From assembly GCA_002712305.1 (NCBI GenBank), contig PATE01000087.1:24066-60860 (forward strand): a stretch of DNA of 36,795 nt. The letters are read 5' to 3'. The position numbers and the translations under genes are program-made. Positions 26,888 through 35,423 of the stretch are shown here, piece by piece. The DNA comes from Gemmatimonadota bacterium. GTDB lineage: Bacteria > Latescibacterota > UBA2968 > UBA8231. Below the pieces are notes generated by a model that saw only the letters and a program-made list of their open reading frames with translations, had not been told where the DNA came from and searched no databases. Positions within the stretch are counted from its first letter, which is position 1. Each line of letters starts with the position of its first letter.

Positions 26888-27712
26888 CTATTCAGGATCG
26901 GGCCACGGCTGCAGCAACTCACGCTGCGCCTTGGAGAGTCGCTGGCGAGTCGCCTCTGTCACGTGCTGACGCTCGTCCATGGTGGAAATGTTCTGCGACA
27001 TCATCCAATAGGGACCGTATCCCACGTGCAACGTCTTGCGCACCGTATCGGAATGATTCGTCCGTCCACCGTGGCGCAGCGCTTCGGTGAAGAAGATCGC
27101 ATCGCCGGCCTTCACCTCGAGGCTGATTGTGCCCGGTTCAGTGTCGGGATCGCTCCCATACGGCGGCGGGAGATTCACCTTGTGCGTACCCGGAATGACG
27201 GTGAAGGCCCCGCCGTCGTGATCGTTGTCGTGGATGAAGTAGATCATGCGCACCATCATGCAGTCGATGCGCCCTTTTGTGAAGTTGTAGCGATACTTTT
27301 GATCCTCACCGCGCGCTCCGCCGTGATGGGGGCTGTTGTTGCCCTTGTAGCGAATACGGATCTCGGAGTTGTTGATCGTCGGGCGCGGCATCACGATGCC
27401 ACGGACATAGTCCATCGTCCGCTCGTGATCCAGCAGCTGATCGAAGGCGGGGTCTGCATTCCAAAAGTCTTCGATGATCAGCGTCTTGCCCTCTTCGCGA
27501 GCGCCCTGCACGTGATAGCCGTGTTCCGGATCGGCGTGATACTCGGCGCCCCAGGGCGACTTCTTGCGCGGAGGCAGATCGACGTTCGCCGCGGCGTGAT
27601 CCTCAATCCAGTCGACGGCAGTGCTCAGAGAGGCAACCTGATCCGGGTTGAGCATGTCCTTGATCACGATGTACCCAACCCGATCAAACTCGTAGAGCTC
27701 TTCTTCGGTCAT
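26888..27712 (-). CDS. Phytanoyl-CoA dioxygenase (PhyH) family protein 3, HxG variant
   Basis: This 274-residue protein belongs to the PhyH superfamily: YEFDRVGYIVIKDMLNPDQV at the start, DGGAFTVIPGTHKVNLPPP as the conserved core strand and AGDAIFFTEALRHGGRTNHS with His214 as the distal iron ligand. An Arg follows (Arg225) for 2-oxoglutarate. Where HxD is expected, the only candidate is His129-His130-Gly131 (NNSPHHGGARGED), so the acidic ligand seems replaced by Gly. I associate an HGG-type sequence with a PhyH subgroup in uncultured bacteria; iron/2-oxoglutarate halogenases also lack the carboxylate. Substrate and activity are unknown. It is last in the minus-strand cluster after the kinase and hydrolase genes. 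Confidence 0.85.
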   Translation of the reverse strand: MTEEELYEFDRVGYIVIKDMLNPDQVASLSTAVDWIEDHAAANVDLPPRKKSPWGAEYHADPEHGYHVQGAREEGKTLIIEDFWNADPAFDQLLDHERTMDYVRGIVMPRPTINNSEIRIRYKGNNSPHHGGARGEDQKYRYNFTKGRIDCMMVRMIYFIHDNDHDGGAFTVIPGTHKVNLPPPYGSDPDTEPGTISLEVKAGDAIFFTEALRHGGRTNHSDTVRKTLHVGYGPYWMMSQNISTMDERQHVTEATRQRLSKAQRELLQPWPDPE

Positions 27713-27757
27713 TGCTCTCTCCTGTGAGACGTCGGCGACGACGTCTGATGTTGGTCA

Positions 27758-28576
27758 TCAAACACGAGGGGCACCATTCCATCCCAGCAGGCGTGCCAGA
27801 TTTCCGCCCTTCACAAGCGCTCGATCCGCATCAGAGAAGGCCTCCAGGTGTGTGTCCACGATAGCCGGCGTCCCCGATCCCCACACCATTCGCTCCGGTC
27901 CAAAGGCATCCACGACGCGGCGCGTGAAAGGCAGGGCACTCTCGTAGAGGGGTTCATCCTTCGCGAAATGTCCCAGGCCTGACAGCTTCATGTACACGTT
28001 GTCAAAGTGGGCAAGATCGAGGACATGCGAAAACTCCACGGCATTGCCCATGTGCGGTTCGGCGAGATGATCGATCAACACGACCGAGTCTGGAATGTCT
28101 TTCAAGACACCGGCCACCTGCTCGGCGTAGTCAGGGCCGATGTGCAACTCGATGATGAGCCCGAGATCGACCGCCTTCGACCAGAGGGCACGCACACAGT
28201 CCTCGTGGAAATCGTGCAGATACTGCTCCTTGCCACGATGGGCGTGGAACCGCGTGGACACCAACCGAGGCTGCTTCGCCACGAGTTCGGCCAGGCGTTG
28301 GGGCGCGCCATCATCAGAGGGGTACAGCAGGGTCGTCCCGAGGAACTTCTCGGGCTCGCGATCGAGACAATCCAGTACCAGCCGATGGTCATCGCCGTAG
28401 GGCTCGGGGTGCACGAGCACGGCGCGGTCGATGCCCTCCGCCTCCATGTGCTCCATGTATTGTTGCAGCGGGTCTGCCGCCCTCGTGGTAAGATCCGGGC
28501 GATAGGAAGCCCGCTCGTGGAGAGGAAACCGTTCGGTATCCGGGTGAAAGATGTGCTGATTCCACTCGATAATCAT
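27758..28576 (-). CDS. Amidohydrolase-2-like (COG3618-type) TIM-barrel protein with altered metal motifs
   Basis: This 272-residue TIM-barrel protein resembles the COG3618 lactonase/amidohydrolase group: HPEPYGDDHRLVLDCLDREP, LIIELHIGP (His145), VVLIDHLAEPHMG (His170) and MVWGSGTPAIVDTH (231-244). The family normally opens with DxHxH; here the opening is WNQHIF (5-10), with Asn for Asp and Phe for the second His. The late GSDWP motif reads GSGTP, losing the catalytic Asp. It may belong to a subgroup with different chemistry or have no hydrolase activity. The ATG is 10 bases past the histidine kinase stop and the gene is followed by PhyH 3, so the three genes look like one operon. Confidence 0.75.
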   Translation of the reverse strand: MIIEWNQHIFHPDTERFPLHERASYRPDLTTRAADPLQQYMEHMEAEGIDRAVLVHPEPYGDDHRLVLDCLDREPEKFLGTTLLYPSDDGAPQRLAELVAKQPRLVSTRFHAHRGKEQYLHDFHEDCVRALWSKAVDLGLIIELHIGPDYAEQVAGVLKDIPDSVVLIDHLAEPHMGNAVEFSHVLDLAHFDNVYMKLSGLGHFAKDEPLYESALPFTRRVVDAFGPERMVWGSGTPAIVDTHLEAFSDADRALVKGGNLARLLGWNGAPRV

Positions 28577-28586
28577 CGATTGACTC

Positions 28587-30377
28587 TTATCCCTTGGTTT
28601 TCGGTACCGCCAGCATGCGGGTGGGCAGGCGCAAAGTGAACACTGATCCTTCTCCGGGCTGACTCGTCAGGTCGATGTCACCGCCCAGAAGGCGTGCGAA
28701 ACTGCGCGCAATGGACAGCCCCAGCCCGGTGCCCCCATGATGGCGAGCCGTGTCATCGCTGGCCTGCGAGAACGGTTCGAAGACCGCTTCGTGGCGATCA
28801 GCGTCGATGCCCACACCGGAATCCTGCACAGAGAAGCGACACAGTTGTCTGCCTTCGGCGTCGGTCTCCGCTTTGGCACCGAGGACCACCTCGCCGTCCT
28901 TGGTGAATTTGGCGGCATTCGTCAGCAGGTTCAACAGACACTGCCGCACCTTGACCCGATCGGTGTAGATCTCGCCGATCCCATCGGTTCCCGTCAACTG
29001 CAGGCGATTGCCGCCTCGCTCGATCAGAGGACGCACGGTCCCGGCCACCTCGTGCACGAGCTCATGCACATCGAAGGCCTCTGGTGACAGCGTCACCCGC
29101 CCCGCCTCGATGCGTGACATGTCGAGAGATTCATTGATCATCGCCAACAGTTGTTCGCTGCTAGTGATGATGGCCTCGACCGAGGTCTCCTGCTCTCGAT
29201 TCAGTTCACCATCCAACTGCATCTGCAGCATCTCCGCGTGCCCCATCAGGCTGGTCAGCGGATTGCGCAGCTCGTGATTCATGTGGGCCAGGAAATGGCT
29301 CTTGGCACGACTTGCCCCATCGGCCTCCTCCACCAGTTGGCGCAGACGATCTTCAGTTCGCTGCCGAGTCGTGATATCGTGAAGCACGAGCAGCCATCCG
29401 GCGCCCTGCGGCTGCATCGAAATCCGCTGCGCCTCATAGGAACGTGGTGCACCGTAAAGATCGATGGTCACCATCGATTCCACGTCCCCGCGAATCGGGT
29501 GAGCGAGCAGATCACCCAGACCAGGCAGCAATTCGACGACGGACTCACCGATGGGTTCGGTGACCTGCTTGCTGCGCAGCAGCGAACGAGCCGGGGAATT
29601 CAGATCGATGAGACAATCTGATCCGTCGACTACAAAAACGCTGTCCCGCATGCGCTCCACGGCCAGGTCGAGCGCCAGGGGCCGCACATCGAGGAGACGA
29701 AAACGAAACAGTCCCAAGCCGAGGGCCAGTCCCGTGATGCAGAATGCGAAGGGAGTCAGATCCAGATAGTCGTACGGCGTCAGATCGAAAATCGTCAGCG
29801 CGTTCGCCGCCCAGGGCACCAGACATCCAAGCAGGGCAGCACAGAACTGGAGACGATAGGTGTTGGATCGGAGCAATCCCCGCAGAAGGACGAAGTTGCC
29901 TACGAGCAGCATCGTGTAGGAATAGAAGGCATGCACCCAGAAGCCGAGGGCGCGGCTCTTTTCCAGGACGAAGTAGTCGTCCACCTGCACGACATGGGAA
30001 CCCGACCAAAACCAGTGATGGACGGGATTTGTCCACAGGGTCAACAGCGTGACCCCCGGCACGACGACGAACCAGCCAGCGTGCGCTTTGAACCAGTCGC
30101 CCTTCCCCGTGTAGTCGAGACAAAAGGCCAGCCAGGCGGTGGGGACGATCAATATGCCCACATACACGATGCCATTCAGCAGCCCCTTGGTCAGGGGGAC
30201 GGCGCTCGCCATCTGCATCGTGTAGAAACCACCCCAGACCACGACACCGCACATGACCGTAAAGAGCCACAGGGCACCTGGCCGGGCCCGCCGCTTCCAG
30301 ATATACCAGGTCAGCACCACCGAGATCACGGTATTGCCGAGAAGGGGCAGTGTGTAAGGGGTGTTTTGCCAGATCAT
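28587..30377 (-). CDS. Sensor histidine kinase with N-terminal 7TM domain and PAS domain
   Basis: This 596-residue membrane sensor kinase autophosphorylates on His and would pass phosphate to a response regulator not found in this window. Residues about 9-228 form seven membrane helices of the HisKA_7TM type, about 235-340 a PAS domain (RMRDSVFVVDGSDCLIDLN, ending VLHDITTRQRTEDRL), about 345-420 HisKA with the phospho-acceptor His368 (HMNHELRNPL), and the rest HATPase_c with N-box LNLLTNAAKF, G1 DSGVGID and G2 GTGLGLSIA. All boxes are intact. The ATG at 30377 follows the repeat-bearing spacer shared with the divergent formate dehydrogenase genes. The hydrolase and PhyH 3 genes follow and may be its targets or merely co-transcribed. 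Confidence 0.9.
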   Translation of the reverse strand: MIWQNTPYTLPLLGNTVISVVLTWYIWKRRARPGALWLFTVMCGVVVWGGFYTMQMASAVPLTKGLLNGIVYVGILIVPTAWLAFCLDYTGKGDWFKAHAGWFVVVPGVTLLTLWTNPVHHWFWSGSHVVQVDDYFVLEKSRALGFWVHAFYSYTMLLVGNFVLLRGLLRSNTYRLQFCAALLGCLVPWAANALTIFDLTPYDYLDLTPFAFCITGLALGLGLFRFRLLDVRPLALDLAVERMRDSVFVVDGSDCLIDLNSPARSLLRSKQVTEPIGESVVELLPGLGDLLAHPIRGDVESMVTIDLYGAPRSYEAQRISMQPQGAGWLLVLHDITTRQRTEDRLRQLVEEADGASRAKSHFLAHMNHELRNPLTSLMGHAEMLQMQLDGELNREQETSVEAIITSSEQLLAMINESLDMSRIEAGRVTLSPEAFDVHELVHEVAGTVRPLIERGGNRLQLTGTDGIGEIYTDRVKVRQCLLNLLTNAAKFTKDGEVVLGAKAETDAEGRQLCRFSVQDSGVGIDADRHEAVFEPFSQASDDTARHHGGTGLGLSIARSFARLLGGDIDLTSQPGEGSVFTLRLPTRMLAVPKTKG

Positions 30378-30459
30378 TTCGACTCGAAAAGAAGCGATGC
30401 CTCAGGGCAAACGGACAAAGATAGCCTACTTTGGACCCTTGCCGCGACAGGGCACGTTT

Positions 30460-30555
30460 GGCTGGTTGTGGCTCCGCGGCCAAGCTGGTGTTGTAGAGGG
30501 CCCCAACGGCTGGTTGTGGCTCCGCGGCCAAGCTGGTATTGTAGAGAGCCCCAAC
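30460..30555. repeat. Two 48-bp direct tandem repeats
   Basis: Copies lie at 30460-30507 and 30508-30555 and differ at two positions (G/A after GCTGGT and G/A in GAG(G/A)GCC). Each contains CCGCGG inside GGTTGTGGCTCCGCGG. They lie between the divergent kinase and formate dehydrogenase genes. The period is a multiple of three and is read open on both strands (minus: SLAAEPQPA units), but no convincing gene covers it. The near identity suggests recent duplication or a dispersed genomic repeat. Confidence 0.85.
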
Positions 30556-30563
30556 GACTGCTT

Positions 30564-30579
30564 TCCTTATATATATACT
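30564..30579 (+). promoter_or_regulatory. AT-rich -10-like element before the formate dehydrogenase genes
   Basis: TCCTTATATATATACT includes TATACT (30574-30579), close to a -10 box, about 48 bases before the ATG at 30627. I see no -35 at proper spacing; the second 48-bp repeat fills that region. A similar string, TCCTTACTATATACA (67-81), precedes aceE. Confidence 0.3.
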
Positions 30580-30626
30580 CGACTGACCTCCATTCTCCGT
30601 CTCTCACTCCGTCTTGACCAGGCCCA

Positions 30627-32405
30627 ATGTCCCGGAACCTGATCGCTCTACAGAACAAATTCCTCGGTGAAGGGCAGACGGTCTACGACGCGCTGGCCCG
30701 TCTGCACGCCGACAAAGGCCACATTGCCCCCCAGGACATCCTCGACCTGGCGCAGGAGCACAATCTGCCCCCCGCCCACGTCCGGGCGACGGCCGAATTC
30801 TATGACGAGTTGGCCCAGAGTTCCGCCGCGCAGCGATCGCTGAAGATCTGCAACGGCGAGGCCTGCCGCGCCGCCGGGTGTGACGCGGTGATCGAGCGCT
30901 GCGAGTCCGAGTTAGGAGTCACCACGGGGGAGGTGTCATCGTCAGGCACGCGCCTTGAGCACGTGGCCTGTCTCGGGTACTGTGGCCAGGGCCCGAATGC
31001 CATGATCGACGATCTTCCCGTATCGCTGGCCTCAACGGGCGCGGTCGATGCTGCCCTGAAAAGTGTCCTCTCAGAGAGCGAGCACGGCCTCACGGAACCG
31101 AAAAACCCCATCTATCGTCCTGAGTCGGATGCGCCCTGCGTGGTGCTGCGCAACGCCGGGCAAGACGTCATCGGCCTTACCGATGCACGCGCCGCCGGCA
31201 TCTACGGCGCTCTCGAGAAGGCCGTCACCAGCCTGCAGCCCCAGGACGTGATCGACCAGATCAAGGCGAGTCAGTTGCGTGGGCGCGGCGGTGCCGGGTT
31301 CCCCACGGGCATCAAGCTGCAGACCGTCGCCGACAGTGAGGCGCCCGACGGGTCGGGTCGTCGCTTCGTCGTCGTCAATTTCGACGAAGGGGATGCTGGG
31401 TCCTATATCGACAAGGAACTGGTCGAGAACGATCCCCATTCGCAGATCGAAGGGATTCTGCTGGCCGCCTACGCCACCGGAGCTCGCGAAGCGATCATCT
31501 ACGCCCGCTACGAGTATCCACGGGCACGACGCGTTCTCGAAGCTGCCGTCGACGAGGTCCGGGCCGCCGGCCTGGTGGGCGCCTCCCTTTTCGGCAGCGA
31601 CTTCGCCTGTGACATCACCGTCGTGCGCGGACAGGGCGCCTACATCTGCGGCGAAGAGACCTCACTGCTTCGTTCGCTGGAAGGCGTACCCGCGCTGGTG
31701 AGTGTGCGCCCGCCCTTTCCCGCGCAGGAGGGGCTGTGGCGCTGTCCGACGGCCGTCAACAATGTGGAGACGATCCACACCCTGCCATGGATCATCGAGC
31801 ACGGCGCCGATGCGTATGCGTCTCTCGGACACGAGAAATCGCGCGGCACCAAGGTGATCAGCCTCAACCATCGTGTCGCTCACCCCGGAGTCTACGAGGT
31901 CGAACTGGGTGTGACCCTGCGCCACGTTATCTTCGATCTCGCAGGTGGCATGGCCGACGGGCAGAGTTGCAAAGCCGTCCAGGTGGGTGGCCCACTCGGT
32001 GGGCTGTTGCCTGAATCGCTGCTCGACACACGCCTTGATTTTGAAGCCATGGCCGCCCAGGGCGCGATTCTCGGCCACGGAGGCATCGTCGTCTATTCGC
32101 AAGAAGATGACCTGGTCAAGATCGGCCGCGGCCTGATGCACTTCTGCGCCGTCGAGAGCTGTGGCAAGTGTTTTCCCTGCCGCATCGGCGCGGTCCGGGG
32201 TACGGAGTTGTTCGACCAGATGATGGAGAGTGGCGTCACGGACGAGCGTGTGGAGTTGCTCGGCGAACTGTGTGAGACGATGAAATACGGCTCCCTGTGT
32301 GCCATGGGCAGCATGACCCCTGCCCCCATCGAGAGCCTGATCCAGCACTTCCCCGATGAGCTCGAACGCTACCGCAAGTCGGTGGCATCTGAGAGGACAC
32401 CATGA
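30627..32405 (+). CDS. NAD-linked formate dehydrogenase diaphorase subunit, NuoE-NuoF-type fusion (FdsG-FdsB-like)
   Basis: This subunit carries electrons from formate oxidation to NAD+ in a cytosolic enzyme related to complex I subunits. Residues about 1-150 are NuoE/FdsG-like, with a [2Fe-2S] site from Cys75, Cys80, Cys115 and Cys119. Residues about 165-590 are NuoF/FdsB-like, with FMN/NAD site RGRGGAGFPTGIK (218-230), GAYICGEETSLLRSLEG (338-354) and a [4Fe-4S] site from Cys512, 515, 518 and 558 (ESCGKCFPCRIG, SLCAMGS). FdsG and FdsB are separate in Cupriavidus/Rhodobacter-type enzymes; here they are one 592-residue chain. Its stop overlaps the alpha-subunit start (ATGA), so the two are coupled. 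Confidence 0.92.
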   Translation: MSRNLIALQNKFLGEGQTVYDALARLHADKGHIAPQDILDLAQEHNLPPAHVRATAEFYDELAQSSAAQRSLKICNGEACRAAGCDAVIERCESELGVTTGEVSSSGTRLEHVACLGYCGQGPNAMIDDLPVSLASTGAVDAALKSVLSESEHGLTEPKNPIYRPESDAPCVVLRNAGQDVIGLTDARAAGIYGALEKAVTSLQPQDVIDQIKASQLRGRGGAGFPTGIKLQTVADSEAPDGSGRRFVVVNFDEGDAGSYIDKELVENDPHSQIEGILLAAYATGAREAIIYARYEYPRARRVLEAAVDEVRAAGLVGASLFGSDFACDITVVRGQGAYICGEETSLLRSLEGVPALVSVRPPFPAQEGLWRCPTAVNNVETIHTLPWIIEHGADAYASLGHEKSRGTKVISLNHRVAHPGVYEVELGVTLRHVIFDLAGGMADGQSCKAVQVGGPLGGLLPESLLDTRLDFEAMAAQGAILGHGGIVVYSQEDDLVKIGRGLMHFCAVESCGKCFPCRIGAVRGTELFDQMMESGVTDERVELLGELCETMKYGSLCAMGSMTPAPIESLIQHFPDELERYRKSVASERTP

Positions 32406-35269
32406 CGATCATCGTGAAACCGACGCTGACCGAAAGCCTGCAGCAGGACCGACGCAGTCGCGCCGAATCAGGGGCCAAGGTGGAAACCTTGCGGCAGGAA
32501 GAGCCCAGACCAGCCCCGACGGTACACGCCACCATCGATGGCATTCCCGTCGACGTGGCACCCGGCGCCACCGTCCTCGACGCCATCCGCGCCCTCGGCA
32601 AGTCGGTGCCGACCCTCTGTTACTCCGATCGCATGAAACCCTACGGCGCCTGCCGCACATGCCTCGTCGAACACGAGGGCCGCAAGCCCATCGCCTCCTG
32701 TCATACACCCGTCACCGACGGCGGTGCCTACAAGACCGCCACGCCGTTGCTGACGCGGCTGCGCAAGAACATCACCGAGCTGATCGTCTCCGATCACCCG
32801 TTGGAGTGCCTCGACTGCACCGCCAATGGCCGCTGCGAGTTACAGAGCCTCGCCCAGGATGTGGGTCTGCGAACACCTCGCTACGAGAACCCGCGCACCC
32901 ACAACCCACCCCAGGACAACTCGCATCCCTTCATCAAACTCGAGATGGACAAGTGCATCGGCTGTGCGCGCTGTGTCCGGGCTTGTGACGAGGTGCAGGG
33001 CTCCTTCGTGCTGCAGATGGCCGGTCGTGGCTACGACACCCGCGTCATCGCCGGCAACGACACCGGCTTCGAAGAAGCCAACTGCGTCAGCTGTGGACAG
33101 TGCGCCTTCGAGTGTCCCGTGGCGGCCCTCGAAGAGCCGGGAACACGTGACCACGGATTGCCCGATGACGTGGTGACCACCACCTGTTCGTACTGCGGTG
33201 TGGGCTGCAGTCTCGACGTGCACGTGAAGGATGGTCAGACCGTCCGCATCACACCGTCGAAGGAGGGCTCAGCCAACCTGGGTCACACATGTGTGAAGGG
33301 TCGCTTCGCCCATCAGTTTGCCCACTCTGATGATCGGCTACGGACACCGCTGATCAAAGAAAACGGTCAGTTCCGCGAGGCCAGCTGGGACGAGGCCCTC
33401 GACCTGGTGGCCAGCAAACTCGGTGGCATCGTCCGTGAATACGGCCCCGATGCGGCAGCGATGATCAGCTCGTCGCGCTGCACCAATGAAGAAAACTATC
33501 TGATGCAGAAGTTTGCCCGTGTGGCACTGACCACGAACTCCATCGACAACTGTTCGCGCGTGTGTCACTCCCCTTCTGCGTACGCGCTGGGCCAGGCACT
33601 GGGCACCGGTGCCGGCACCAACAGTTTTCAGGATGTCTTTCACTCCGATGTGTTGATGATCGTGGGCGCCAATCCCACCGAGGCACACCCTGTCTTCGGC
33701 GCCCGCATCAAGCAGGCCGTGCTCGGCGGCGCCAAACTGATCGTCCTCGACCCGCGCAATACCGAACTGGCACGCATGGCCGACGTCCACATCCCCCTGC
33801 GCCCGGGATCCAACGTGGCCGTCATCAATGCCCTGCAGCACGAATTGCTCTCGGGCGGTCACCTCGATGCCGACTTCATCGAACGCTGCGCCGAGGGTCT
33901 CGACGACGTGAAACAGACCGTCGCCGAATGCACACCCGAGTGGGCTGCCGAGATCGCTCACGTCGACCCTCAGGTGATTCGTGATGCCGCTGCGGTGTAT
34001 GCCGCTGGATCTGCCTGTCAGATCCTGTGGGGACTCGGCGTCACCGAAGCTGGCCACGGATCCAACGCCGTTTTCGGCCTCATCAACATGGCGGTCATGA
34101 CGGGCAACATCGGTCGCCCCGGGACCGGCACCTGTCCCATCCGCGGACAGAACAACGTGCAGGGCGCTTCCGATGTGGGAGCCCTGCCCAACGTGTATTC
34201 CGACTATCGCCCGGTGACGGATCCAGAAGCACGCGCCGAGCACGCTGAAGCCTGGGGAGTTGAGCCCCCCGACAATGTGGGCCTGCGCATCCCCGACATG
34301 TTCGATGCCAGCCACGCGTGCACCCTCAAGGCCATGTATATCCTGGCCGAGGATGTGGCCCAGTCCGATCCGAATACCGATCACGTCGTGGGTGCGCTCG
34401 AGAAGCTCGATTTTCTCGTCGTGCAGGAAATCTTCATGAATCCCACCGCCGAGCTGGCCGATGTGGTGCTGCCCGGCACGACCTTCCTCGAGAAGGCGGG
34501 CACCTTCGTGAATTCCGATCGCCGTATTCAGCGCGTGCGGGCAGCGATGGAGCCCCTCGAAGGCACCCGCATCGACGCCGAGATCACCCACGAGATCGCC
34601 CGTCGCATGGGCGTCGACCTCGGCTTTGCCGACGAGGCAGGCCATGTCGATCCAGCGAAGGTGATGGAGGAACTGTCCGGACTCAGTCCGATGTGGCGCG
34701 GCGTCACCTACGAGAGGCTCGAAGAAGAGGGGTTCCTGCAGTGGCCCTGCGTAGATGCCGACGACCCCGGCACCGAGATTGTCCATCGCGACGGCGAGTT
34801 CATCCGCGGCAAGGCCAAGCTCACCTCGACCCCCTGGCAGGAGCCGGGCGAACTGCCCGACGACGACTATCCGTGGATGCTGACGACGGGTCGGCAACTG
34901 TTCCACTACAACGTGGGCACCATGACCCGGCGCACCGATCTGGTGAAGCTGCACAAGGCCAAGGAAGAGACCCTGCGGCTGCATCCGGGCGACGCCAAAC
35001 AGGTGGGCGTCTACACGGGTGACCTGGTCGAGGTGGAGAGTCGCCGGGGTAAGGTGACCGTCCGTGCCGAAGTGACGCGAGCCAGCAACAAAGGCACCGT
35101 CTTCATGACCTTCCACTTCCCCGAGTCGCGCACGAACCTGCTCATCGGCGATGCCGCCGACGAATACACGGGCTGCCCCGAGTACAAGGTCTGCGCCGTA
35201 AAGCTTAGAAAGGTCGCCGAAGGGGATCGGGGAAATGGCCACAACGGCGAGAGTGTCGCCGCCGGATAG
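32402..35269 (+). CDS. fdhF: Formate dehydrogenase alpha subunit, molybdenum, Cys type
   Basis: This is the catalytic subunit that oxidises formate to CO2 on a bis-pyranopterin molybdenum (or tungsten) centre. Iron-sulfur sites in order: [2Fe-2S] Cys73, 84, 87, 100; His132/Cys136/139/145 cluster; two ferredoxin-type clusters (Cys185, 188, 191, 195 and Cys228, 231, 234, 238); and [4Fe-4S] Cys262, 265, 269, 297 next to the active site. NCSRVCHSPS gives Cys388 as metal ligand and His389 as catalytic His; the codon is TGT, so this is not a selenoprotein. At 955 residues it matches FdsA-type proteins. No twin-arginine signal, so cytosolic. No FdsC or FdsD accessory gene follows. Confidence 0.93.
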   Translation: MTIIVKPTLTESLQQDRRSRAESGAKVETLRQEEPRPAPTVHATIDGIPVDVAPGATVLDAIRALGKSVPTLCYSDRMKPYGACRTCLVEHEGRKPIASCHTPVTDGGAYKTATPLLTRLRKNITELIVSDHPLECLDCTANGRCELQSLAQDVGLRTPRYENPRTHNPPQDNSHPFIKLEMDKCIGCARCVRACDEVQGSFVLQMAGRGYDTRVIAGNDTGFEEANCVSCGQCAFECPVAALEEPGTRDHGLPDDVVTTTCSYCGVGCSLDVHVKDGQTVRITPSKEGSANLGHTCVKGRFAHQFAHSDDRLRTPLIKENGQFREASWDEALDLVASKLGGIVREYGPDAAAMISSSRCTNEENYLMQKFARVALTTNSIDNCSRVCHSPSAYALGQALGTGAGTNSFQDVFHSDVLMIVGANPTEAHPVFGARIKQAVLGGAKLIVLDPRNTELARMADVHIPLRPGSNVAVINALQHELLSGGHLDADFIERCAEGLDDVKQTVAECTPEWAAEIAHVDPQVIRDAAAVYAAGSACQILWGLGVTEAGHGSNAVFGLINMAVMTGNIGRPGTGTCPIRGQNNVQGASDVGALPNVYSDYRPVTDPEARAEHAEAWGVEPPDNVGLRIPDMFDASHACTLKAMYILAEDVAQSDPNTDHVVGALEKLDFLVVQEIFMNPTAELADVVLPGTTFLEKAGTFVNSDRRIQRVRAAMEPLEGTRIDAEITHEIARRMGVDLGFADEAGHVDPAKVMEELSGLSPMWRGVTYERLEEEGFLQWPCVDADDPGTEIVHRDGEFIRGKAKLTSTPWQEPGELPDDDYPWMLTTGRQLFHYNVGTMTRRTDLVKLHKAKEETLRLHPGDAKQVGVYTGDLVEVESRRGKVTVRAEVTRASNKGTVFMTFHFPESRTNLLIGDAADEYTGCPEYKVCAVKLRKVAEGDRGNGHNGESVAAG

Positions 35270-35295
35270 TGCCTCCAGAGCGGGGTCAAAAACTA

Positions 35296-35321
35296 TTGAC
35301 AGTCGCCCTCGGCATTATCAT
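35296..35321 (+). promoter_or_regulatory. Possible promoter of tRNA-Glu
   Basis: A perfect -35 consensus TTGACA (35296-35301) lies about 50 bases before the tRNA. The best -10-like string, TATCAT (35316-35321), gives a short 14-base spacer, and at 17 bases only CATTTT is found. The -35 is convincing and the -10 weak. Confidence 0.35.
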
Positions 35322-35347
35322 TTTTTGAGCAAGTGAGAAGCTTTTGT

Positions 35348-35423
35348 GGCCCGTTCGTCTAGAGGCCTAGGACGCTGGCCTCTCACGCCGGTAACACGGG
35401 TTCGAATCCCGTACGGGCTACCA
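35348..35423 (+). tRNA. tRNA-Glu (anticodon CUC), CCA encoded
   Basis: The 76-base sequence folds as a cloverleaf: a 7-bp acceptor stem (GGCCCGT with ACGGGCT, first pair G-U), D arm GTCT/GGAC, anticodon stem CTGGC/GCCGG around the loop CTCTCAC with anticodon CTC, and a T arm of 5 pairs with loop TTCGAAT. The discriminator is A and CCA is encoded at 35421-35423. It follows the formate dehydrogenase gene by about 80 bases and borders an eroded integrated element, as tRNA genes often do. Confidence 0.96.

Noticed and set aside
29545-30531. Long minus-strand frame running through the 48-bp repeats into the kinase gene
   Set aside because: Its second half is an out-of-frame reading of the kinase N-terminus; only the repeat region is non-shadow and it has no family signal.
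33550-33580. Possible selenocysteine in formate dehydrogenase
   Set aside because: The active-site codon is TGT (Cys388), so no UGA recoding is needed.
33338-35242. 634-codon open frame antisense to the formate dehydrogenase alpha subunit
   Set aside because: It mirrors the codon periodicity of a long GC-rich gene, shows no family resemblance, and the plus-strand protein is complete with all iron-sulfur motifs.
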